From Jaenimonas drosophilae (lineage: Eukaryota; Euglenozoa; Kinetoplastea; Trypanosomatida; Trypanosomatidae), in NCBI GenBank assembly GCA_030849065.1, contig JASAON010001661.1:62001-126000 (forward strand): a stretch of DNA of 64,000 bases, in the 5' to 3' direction. This document shows positions 57,304 to 64,000 of this stretch, in pieces. Both the position numbers and the translations under genes were made by a program. The notes beneath the pieces are model-generated. The model was not told where the DNA came from. It ran no database searches and saw nothing but the letters and a program-made list of their open reading frames with translations. How positions within the stretch are numbered: the stretch's first letter is position 1; the number at the start of each line of letters is the position of its first letter.

Positions 57304-59196
57304 TCATGCGGCGAGCTCTGCGCGGAGGAGCGCCACCTCCTCCTCCATCTCCCGCATCCGCGTGCGGTGTTGTTCCTCCCCCTCACGAGTGCTATCAAGG
57401 CAATCGTTGAGCAACGCCACAGCCGGCGCAATCATCTCCTCCAAGTTCCACGTTGTATGCTCCCCACACACCAACTCCGCATGGCCATCGCGGAGAGATG
57501 AAACGAAGGCAGCACGTACCGCATCAACCTCCCAGCGTTGCGCATTCGGCATCTGCAACACACGCAACACCATCATCGCCTGCTCTTCTGCTCCACTCAC
57601 GTCCATCTGAGCACCCGCCATGGACGTACCACGGAGCGATGCACGCAGCGGTGCGCACACCTCAGACGTGAGGGCAGAGATCTCATCCCCCAACTCTCGC
57701 AACGATTCGCGGCTGCCGCGGTCAGCGAAGATGTTTGCCTCCACTCTTGTCGCAACATCATTCACGGAGGTGTTGGCCAACGTGATGGTATTCACGACGT
57801 CCAGCAGAGTCTTGTGCTCCTCCTGGTGCTGATGCTTCACCTCCTCCACACGTTGGTGTTCCTGCCCCCACCACGCCACTTCCTCCTCGTGTGCCAGCGT
57901 GTGTAGCTCCGTCAAGGCGTCGAGCTCCTCGGACATGATCTCTTCCATCCCCATCAACGCCTGCAACAAGAGGAGCTCCATCTGAGCCTGTGAGTGAGCC
58001 TTCTCTTGTTGCTGCACCGTACACCAGCCATGATGTGTGGCAGCCATGTAGTGCTCCACTTGTGGCCTCATCTCAGATAAGAGCGAGTCGTGATGATGGC
58101 GATCATCATCCGCGGCGGTGTGGCGCGCGTGGAGCTCCTCCATCGCACCATTCATGGCGGAGGTGTGAAGCTGCCACTGCGCATGCACATCACGAACTTG
58201 ATGATGCGTCTCTTCACGCAACACGTACCGATCCTCCTCCAACAACAACCCTCTCCATCCTGCCTCGGTGCGACACGTGAGATCCACGTCGAGCACCTCC
58301 ACCGGCAGCCCAACCCCATCACACACCGAAGACGTGAAGCGCCGCGCTCCATCGCGCATCGCCGCCAACTCCGCCAGCCCACGCGCTGCCGCTAAAGACA
58401 AAACGTCGGGTTCATTCTCCTTGTTCTGTGTGTTCTCATCCATCATCTTCATCACATCCGCACATGGCGCAGCGGTGCCGCCATCTCCGCAGAGCTCCGC
58501 ACACTGTGGCAGCCACGCCTCCACATTCACCCCAGACGCCGTCGATGGCTGACGCAGCGCCAACGCCGCCACCGCGCACTCCGCGAGCTCCGCCACATTT
58601 CTCCAGCGGCCATCGAACCAGCTTCGCACCTCCGCAGTGAGACGGCTGCCATCGTGTGCCCGCCGTACTTCATCCATCCCATCACGAAGCATCTCCGCAC
58701 GCCTGCGTACATCGCCGGCGGCTTGACGGAAATCGTGGATGGTCCTCCCGCACAAACGTTGTGTTGTTGCCTCCTCCAGCAAAGCGGAGAGCTCCGCGAG
58801 ATCGAGTGATGAGGCGTGGATGAGCTCCGCCACTTGGCTCGTGGTACGATGTGCGCGCATCAGCACCTCATGTTCCGCACCACACTGAATGAGGGATTGA
58901 TGAATCTCCTTCATCTGGGCCCCCCAATGCGTGCAGCGCTGCTCCTCCGCCTCGACGGCGGCCTCGTTCCGCGCCACACACTCACGTACACGTGCCAAGG
59001 CTGCCTGTGCTGAACTCACCTCCTCCGTGCGCTCATCCACCTGCGATTGCAAAGTGGTGATTTGCGTCAGGTCCTTCGTGCGCTGATGAAACATGGTGAG
59101 CGCCGCACTACGCAATGATTCAAAGGGATTCTCCTCCAACGTCGTGGAGGACGACGTCTGCCGCAACGGCATCTGCGACGTACACTGCTGCTCCAT
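57304..59196 (-). CDS. Coiled-coil protein of unknown function
   Basis: Predicted 630 residues, nearly all heptad-like and rich in Glu, Gln, Ala and Arg. Long coiled-coil sections (about 35-110, 140-200, 330-470, 590-630) are separated by short linkers, with a Trp-containing segment (RSWFDGRWRNVAELAE) near 192-207. No signal, membrane span or enzyme motif is visible. Proteins like this are common in kinetoplastid cytoskeleton and flagellum, but nothing here fixes the location. The ATG at 59196 follows a T-rich tract and GAAG acceptor (AG 59267-59268). Confidence 0.75.
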   Translation of the reverse strand: MEQQCTSQMPLRQTSSSTTLEENPFESLRSAALTMFHQRTKDLTQITTLQSQVDERTEEVSSAQAALARVRECVARNEAAVEAEEQRCTHWGAQMKEIHQSLIQCGAEHEVLMRAHRTTSQVAELIHASSLDLAELSALLEEATTQRLCGRTIHDFRQAAGDVRRRAEMLRDGMDEVRRAHDGSRLTAEVRSWFDGRWRNVAELAECAVAALALRQPSTASGVNVEAWLPQCAELCGDGGTAAPCADVMKMMDENTQNKENEPDVLSLAAARGLAELAAMRDGARRFTSSVCDGVGLPVEVLDVDLTCRTEAGWRGLLLEEDRYVLREETHHQVRDVHAQWQLHTSAMNGAMEELHARHTAADDDRHHHDSLLSEMRPQVEHYMAATHHGWCTVQQQEKAHSQAQMELLLLQALMGMEEIMSEELDALTELHTLAHEEEVAWWGQEHQRVEEVKHQHQEEHKTLLDVVNTITLANTSVNDVATRVEANIFADRGSRESLRELGDEISALTSEVCAPLRASLRGTSMAGAQMDVSGAEEQAMMVLRVLQMPNAQRWEVDAVRAAFVSSLRDGHAELVCGEHTTWNLEEMIAPAVALLNDCLDSTREGEEQHRTRMREMEEEVALLRAELAA

Positions 59197-59266
59197 GACG
59201 TGTAGCTCTCCGTTGGTGCTGGAGTGACGTTTCTGCGTGTTGTTGTTGTGGTGGTGGTGGTGGTGC

Positions 59267-59304
59267 CTTCAATGCAAATTAAAAAGAATTAAACAAAAAG
59301 AGGA
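59267..59304 (-). promoter_or_regulatory. Spliced-leader acceptor for the coiled-coil gene
   Basis: Minus-strand CCTCTTTTTGTTTAATTC and TTTTTAATTTGCATTGAAG, about 70 bases before the ATG. Confidence 0.6.
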
Positions 59305-59444
59305 TATGTTGCAGCACACATCATCATCATCTTCACTGCACCTCGGAAACATTAATACGTGTTGTGTTGCTCTTAATCGTCATTATCAGATCACACATCA
59401 TCTTCATGTGTCTGTGTGCCTCTCTCCATCCAACATGTGCTCTG

Positions 59445-59972
59445 CTACAAGAACTCTTCCATCTCTGCTCTCTCCCTCTTCGTCGCACGCTCCTTTCGCA
59501 CCGCTCGCTCAAGACTTTTTGGAAGCGGTGGTGCGCGCACGGCCTTCGTAACACAAAAACGTTTCGCGTCGTGCTCCACCTCCGCCATCGTTGGATCCTC
59601 CTCCATCTCCTCACTCGTGGATGATCCCACCTCTGCATCAACATCATCGGCAAATGCATCGGCCACCACATCTTCTGCACGCACCACAGGTGCGGGGGAG
59701 GCCATCGTCGCAGAACCTTCCGTGGCAGGAACGCTGCTAAACACACGCCTGCTGAAACTGTAGCCCGACGCAGCAAAACGAGACTCGTGGAGCACCGTTG
59801 GACCTCGTTTGTTGGTGTGTGCTGATGTGTGTGCCACCTCATCCGGATGGCTTAACCGTTCCAGCAAAGACTCTTGTTGGTGCGTCTCGAACACGGCGCG
59901 ACGTTTGGCCTCTTCCTTGCGCTGCATAAACTTCATTCCGCGAAGTACCTCGATGGTGCGATTTTTATCCAT
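59445..59972 (-). CDS. MPP6-like nuclear exosome cofactor
   Basis: Predicted 175 residues. The N-terminus has the hallmark of MPP6 (M-phase phosphoprotein 6): VLRGMKFMQRKEEAKRR at residues 9-25, matching the 'MKFMQR' core of the family, followed by short conserved-looking basic and Ser segments (YSFSRRVFSS near 71-80) and a basic, Glu-rich C-terminus. MPP6 binds the nuclear RNA exosome and helps recruit the helicase Mtr4 for rRNA and ncRNA processing. The protein is otherwise disordered and acidic in the middle. The ATG at 59972 lies about 40 bases after a clear acceptor. Confidence 0.65.
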   Translation of the reverse strand: MDKNRTIEVLRGMKFMQRKEEAKRRAVFETHQQESLLERLSHPDEVAHTSAHTNKRGPTVLHESRFAASGYSFSRRVFSSVPATEGSATMASPAPVVRAEDVVADAFADDVDAEVGSSTSEEMEEDPTMAEVEHDAKRFCVTKAVRAPPLPKSLERAVRKERATKRERAEMEEFL

Positions 59973-59975
59973 GGT

Positions 59976-60070
59976 TGTGTGTGTGTGTGTGTGTGAATGT
60001 TGTTGGAGCTGACAAGCACAAAATCCTTTGTTGTTGTTGTTTGGTTGCTAGTGTGTGTGTGTGTGTGTGC
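59976..60070. repeat. Two GT/CA microsatellites
   Basis: GT runs at 59976-59995 and 60052-60070 flank the acceptor of the MPP6-like gene, the first lying in its predicted 5' leader. Confidence 0.75.
60010..60030 (-). promoter_or_regulatory. Spliced-leader acceptor for the MPP6-like gene
   Basis: Minus-strand TTTTGTGCTTGTCAG, 37 bases before the ATG. The pyrimidine content is moderate. Confidence 0.55.
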
Positions 60071-61281
60071 AGGAACAGAGATATAAATGAAGAAGAAGAG
60101 AAATGATTATACGTAGGTGGAGAAGTACTCTGTGGTGAAGTGGCGTGTGTGATGCAGATGGCATTCGTGGATGATTGGTACGTCGTTGAATCCTCTTGAT
60201 GGATGCAGACGATGATGTGCGCCTTCATGTGCGTATGTATGCGGATAAAGATGAGGTCGTATGTTGCCGATCGCGATTTACGTGTGCTACGCACAAAAAT
60301 GTGTTGCTCTCCGCACGAGGTGGAGAATGGCATCATCATAATTCCAACAAGACATTGATCGAAGATTGAGGGGGGAGGGGGAGGAGATGGTGTGCGAGAT
60401 GGCGCGCACACACATACATCCACGAGAAGGGGCGTACTTCAGCACCATTGCTGGTGAAGAAAAAACAGCAACAGGACACAAAAATACAAGATAGAACAAC
60501 AACAACAACAACAACGGCTAGATGCGCACAATTAGCACACCACTCCAAGGATGCACTGCTTCTCTCCACAGGAGAAGTCTCAATTAACGCCGCTCTACGA
60601 ACACACAAACATCGCCAGAAAGAGATGAAAAAACCAACTTCAGAGAGGGGGAAACACGTCATGTGATGTTGATGATGGCGATAGACACCTTCAACCGCAA
60701 CATCAGCATCACCACCACCCCTCGCTCTTTCTGCTGTGCGAGGAGTGACTGACGATTATATGCATGAGAAGTATGCGGGCATCGGCAAGGTGTACCGTAG
60801 CCGCCAGCCACACCACCGCGATGGCACACACGTACCTCTTACCACCGTCTCTCACAACAACAACAACACATGTGCACATTCACATTCACAACAACAACAA
60901 CAACAACAAGCGATAAATCAGAAGAAGGGTAGGTGGAACTCCAAATATGGTGTTCTTGGTGACGAGGTGGAGCCTTGATTTTGCTGTACATCACAACACC
61001 AACGAAATACATGATGGGGAACACTCGTAATGAGGAGAACTTCTCGTAGAAATCAGCTAACAACAACAACAACAACTCAGACGTGATTGATGATCAACAT
61101 CATCCAACCACAACACAACACCAAAAAAAAAAAAACAGTAACATACGGGCAGCACATGTGCTGCTGCATCACTATTAGGTTGGGTAAACCCTACGTCTGT
61201 GTTGTATTGAATCCATCACCCATCATCATCACCATGAATGATGATGATGAGTACTGAGACAATCTCATGGCGGCCCTCATC

Positions 61282-64000
61282 TTACATGCGTGTAGTTGCG
61301 CGCACTTGGTTGGGGCCTCTGGAGAAGCCGCCACGACCGTTTCCGCTGTTATTGCTGGCCATGGGCTGCAAACGCACCGATGGGATGCCGGCTCCACCAC
61401 CACCTCCACCACCAACGCGTTGAATCACTACACCACCTTTGCCTCCGCTGATGGATGGGGCAGATGATGCAGGTCCAAGATTTGGGCTGCCGCTCCCACT
61501 AACACCGCCAGGCAATCCGCTCATGTAGTTCAGATCAATCACAACGTTGGCGGGAACCGCGTACTCCATCGTTCGCACCGTCTCCGCCTTGTCGCGCTCC
61601 TCTCGCGTGATGCTCCGCCCATCGAGTGAGGTGAGCTGCGTGAAGGTGGAGATGATGGTGGGGCGGTAGGGCGTCTTGCGTGCCACAGGATTGCCCACGA
61701 AAGTGGCCTTGGTCAGCGGGCACCCGCGCAGATCGTTGATGAGGTTGTTGAGATCCCCTAAACGGTTGGAGCCAAGGCTCAGGTTCTCCAAGTGATGCAA
61801 ACGTGCCAGTCCTTCCGTGAGACGAATCACGTTCTCATCGGCGGAGAGGTCCGTGATGAAGGGGCACCCCGCGAAGCAATCAGCACCAAAGGCGCGAAGT
61901 TTGTTGTGATCGAGAATAACCTCGCGGAGCTCCGGCACAACACCCATGCCCCGATCAATGAGCTGCACATCATTGCCCTTCAAATTCAGGAATTTGAGGC
62001 GTGGGAGCTGAAGTCCCAGTGAGCTCACGTCGGTGATGTGGTTGCTCTCTAGAGAGAGCGACTCCAGGCAGTGAATCTCCTTCAGTGCCTCGCCAATGGC
62101 GCGATTGCCGGCGCTGCCCAGCTTGTTATGTGAGAGGTTCAGCGCCTTCAGGTGGCGGAGGTGGGCGATGCCATCAAGACGGAGGAGCAGATTGTATCCG
62201 AGCTTCAGTATTTCCAGCCCGGAGAAGCCCTCGAGGAGGCTAACCTCCTTCAAGGAGCAACGGGTGAGATCAAGCTGCTTCAGAGAGGCCCAGTGTTCTG
62301 GTGGGCCTGCGCGGTCAGTGAGGAGATCGCCGCTCATCTTGCCTGCGAAGACCTCGCGTGCTTTTTGGCTCTCCAGCTGTGAGATGGGCGTGGAGTCAAG
62401 CACCTTCAAGCGCCGGAAGTGGTACACGAGGTACTGACGAGCTTCACGCTGGGACTCCGCGGTGCCACTAACAAAGGGATTGCCAAAGACGTCGAGGGTT
62501 AGCAGGTTGGTGAGGTCCTTCAAGCCGTAGAACTCCTTCAGCTGGTGCAAACGGTTGTGGGCGAGGAAGAGCTCCTCGAGCTTGCTGAATTGCATGAGGA
62601 GGCCTGTGTCAAGGCTGGTGAGGTGGTTGCCACTTACGTTAAGGCAGCGGAGGGCGGAGAGGTTGCCGAGCTGGGAGATGGAGTGCAGGAGATTCACGCT
62701 AACATCCAGCATGGCCAGCCGTGGCAACGAACTAAGATCAGGCAAGGATTGGATGCAGTTGTCTTGCACATCGAGCAGCTCAAGATTGGTGAGCTGCGCC
62801 ACGGGGGTGATGTCGCGCAGATTGTGGCTTCGCAACACCAGGTGCTGAATATTTGGGAGAAAAGATACCCACTGAAGGCTATGGATGAGGCTGCGGCTGT
62901 AGTAGAAGGTGGAGGCAGAGGATGGGGTGGCGGCGGCTGGCTCACCCGATGCGGAGGCCGTACCAACACTAGGTGCGGTGGAGGTCATGACACGCAACTT
63001 GGCGCGGTGCTCGAGGCCCTGTACGGAGCGCAGGGCTGCCTCGAAGAAGCGCTCGGGTAGGATGGTGCTCTCCATCGACATGAGGTCGTAGGTACCATTC
63101 TGACTCCACTCCTTGTGTGCGTAGCGTACGAGATAGCGCAGGGCGATGGGTTGGCCAGCTTGTTCCGTGTTGGGGCTCGAGGAGCCCCCACGTGCGCCGC
63201 TACTGCTGTTGTTGCTGCTGTTGGTGTTGGTGGTTCCGGTAGAGACGCAATCGCTGTTGAGCTTCAAGGTGCGATCGCGCAGCCACTTGGCCACCGAGGC
63301 GCGGTTGGCGGTGATGTTGGTGGAGAAGTCAAGCATATTCACGGTGGTGATGTCGCTGCTGCCGGCGAAGAGGTATCCCAGCAGGATGAGCTCCGCATGC
63401 TTCTCTTCCATCATGGGGTTGTCGGTGGTGTCAAGGTGCTTCAGCTTGGGAAAACTCCCAAGGATGGCATCAAACTGATGCACGGAGCTGAGTTGGTTGC
63501 GTGAGAGGTCTAGGGCTGTGAGACTCGCCAGGCTACTCGTCATGGTATCGAAGGTGGTGAGCTGATTGCCACGAAGGAAGAGCTGCTGCAGTTGTGGGGC
63601 GGCCATGGCCACGGCAAACCATGAGAACTCCGTCAGGGCGTTGAAGGAGAGGTCCAAGGTGGTGAGCACGCCGAGTTGGCGTGATGAGAAATCTTGGCGT
63701 ACCGCGGTGAGGCCTTGGCGGATGAGGTAGCAGTGGGTGAGCTGCGAAGGGCAGCCGAGACTTTGTACGTAAACCTTCAGCACCTCCTCCGTCAAGGGCT
63801 TGGCTGGTGCGGCAGATGCCGGTGAAGAAGCTTTGGATTCGGTGTTGATGCCCGCCGCGGTGAGGAGGGCGTAGCCCTTCGCCGCCGCCTCCTTCGTCTC
63901 GTCTCGCGCAAACTGATCGAAGGCGCTGCTTCCGCAGAGCTGCACAAAGGCAACGAAGTGGTGGCAGAAAACACGCAAGTCGGCAAGATCGCTGCGTGGG
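61282..64000 (-). CDS. Leucine-rich-repeat protein, N-terminus cut by right window edge
   Basis: At least 905 residues are visible. The frame stays open to the last base, and the apparent start at 63978 is a TTG, so the true start lies beyond the window. The protein has an N-terminal block of LRRs (LTTLDLSFNALTEFS, LTALDLSRNQLSSVH), a Ser/Gly/Asn-rich break near residues 260-300, and a long second LRR block (NIQHLVLRSHNLRDI, RCLNVSGNHLTSLD, LKALNLSHNKLGSAG, LKFLNLKGNDVQLID). It ends with an LRR cap-like PTIISTFTQLTSLDGRSITR and a Gly-rich, basic tail (RGGFSRGPNQVRATTRM). The repeats match the SDS22-like and typical mixed types and should mediate protein binding. Function unknown. Confidence 0.85.
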   Translation of the reverse strand, partial: PRSDLADLRVFCHHFVAFVQLCGSSAFDQFARDETKEAAAKGYALLTAAGINTESKASSPASAAPAKPLTEEVLKVYVQSLGCPSQLTHCYLIRQGLTAVRQDFSSRQLGVLTTLDLSFNALTEFSWFAVAMAAPQLQQLFLRGNQLTTFDTMTSSLASLTALDLSRNQLSSVHQFDAILGSFPKLKHLDTTDNPMMEEKHAELILLGYLFAGSSDITTVNMLDFSTNITANRASVAKWLRDRTLKLNSDCVSTGTTNTNSSNNSSSGARGGSSSPNTEQAGQPIALRYLVRYAHKEWSQNGTYDLMSMESTILPERFFEAALRSVQGLEHRAKLRVMTSTAPSVGTASASGEPAAATPSSASTFYYSRSLIHSLQWVSFLPNIQHLVLRSHNLRDITPVAQLTNLELLDVQDNCIQSLPDLSSLPRLAMLDVSVNLLHSISQLGNLSALRCLNVSGNHLTSLDTGLLMQFSKLEELFLAHNRLHQLKEFYGLKDLTNLLTLDVFGNPFVSGTAESQREARQYLVYHFRRLKVLDSTPISQLESQKAREVFAGKMSGDLLTDRAGPPEHWASLKQLDLTRCSLKEVSLLEGFSGLEILKLGYNLLLRLDGIAHLRHLKALNLSHNKLGSAGNRAIGEALKEIHCLESLSLESNHITDVSSLGLQLPRLKFLNLKGNDVQLIDRGMGVVPELREVILDHNKLRAFGADCFAGCPFITDLSADENVIRLTEGLARLHHLENLSLGSNRLGDLNNLINDLRGCPLTKATFVGNPVARKTPYRPTIISTFTQLTSLDGRSITREERDKAETVRTMEYAVPANVVIDLNYMSGLPGGVSGSGSPNLGPASSAPSISGGKGGVVIQRVGGGGGGGAGIPSVRLQPMASNNSGNGRGGFSRGPNQVRATTRM

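Larger units (their letters stand above)
59973..61281. other. Long interval without a credible gene
   Basis: MPP6 leader and 3' UTR of the LRR gene, about 1.3 kb. Contains GT repeats, AAC-triplet runs (60498-60516, 60888-60909, 61060-61076) and an A run at 61123-61135. A plus-strand frame at 60736-60978 has a non-repetitive first third (HEKYAGIGKVYRSRQ) and then simple Asn/Gln repeats; its strand is opposite to every gene here, so I do not call it. Confidence 0.4.

Noticed and set aside
56982..57431. Minus-strand 149-codon frame between DnaJ and the coiled-coil gene
   Set aside because: It reads through the duplicated leader and the 3' end of the coiled-coil gene; no consistent protein.
60736..60978. 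Plus-strand open frame of 80 codons
   Set aside because: Strand is inconsistent and half of it is Asn/Gln/Ser simple repeat.
63976..63978. Apparent start of the LRR gene
   Set aside because: The codon is TTG and the frame remains open to the window end, so the gene is partial.

Overview
This window is nuclear DNA from a kinetoplastid protist, most likely a free-living bodonid (Bodo saltans-like) rather than a parasite; the species is inferred, not proven. Four things support this. All 29 genes I can support lie on the minus strand, without introns, as in a kinetoplastid polycistronic directional gene cluster. Upstream of most start codons there is a pyrimidine tract followed by an AG, the expected spliced-leader trans-splicing acceptor; I used these to choose start codons. 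Histone H3 has the kinetoplastid-type N-tail. The F1Fo ATP synthase c subunit (ATPase subunit 9) has the kinetoplastid type of mitochondrial presequence and a near-identical mature part.

Transcription runs from high to low coordinates. 64000-50.9 kb: an LRR protein cut by the right edge, an MPP6-like exosome cofactor, a coiled-coil protein, an ER DnaJ/thioredoxin protein (with a duplicated copy of its 5' end beside a single N base), an ENT-like protein, and the upstream member of a tandem TRM13-type tRNA methyltransferase pair. 50.9-35 kb: the second TRM13, a type II membrane glycosyltransferase-like protein, a very large URB1/Npa1-like nucleolar protein, a SMARCAL1-like SNF2 helicase with a GRF zinc finger, a USP deubiquitinase, and two tandem ATP synthase c genes. 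34-19 kb: a mitochondrial carrier, a kinesin-13, a PPPDE/DeSI peptidase with a very long tail, a probable mitochondrial helical protein, and a CMGC-like kinase with DFS in place of DFG. 18-1 kb: a sugar or inositol-type MFS transporter, an aldo-keto reductase, a small one-TM protein, histone H3, a TMEM245/AI-2E-like membrane protein, a TudS/DUF523 protein with a mitochondrial-type presequence, a small Tim chaperone, SRP54, a large low-complexity orphan, a HAD (RNA-repair-type) coiled-coil protein, and a gene cut by the left edge.

The neighbours are functionally mixed, as expected for this kind of array. Small themes are mitochondrial import and energy (Tim, carrier, ATP synthase c twice, TudS), protein targeting and ER folding (SRP54, DnaJ-Trx), and ribosome/RNA maturation (URB1, MPP6, TRM13 twice).

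I found no dedicated multi-gene novel system. The best leads are a perfect 512-bp tract shared by two otherwise diverged TRM13 genes, an Arg-to-Gln change at the conserved loop arginine of one ATP synthase c copy, a TudS-type desulfurase that looks targeted to the mitochondrion, and the duplicated DnaJ 5' region. No rRNA, CRISPR or transposon was seen. I recognised no tRNA by eye, but a covariance search was not possible.
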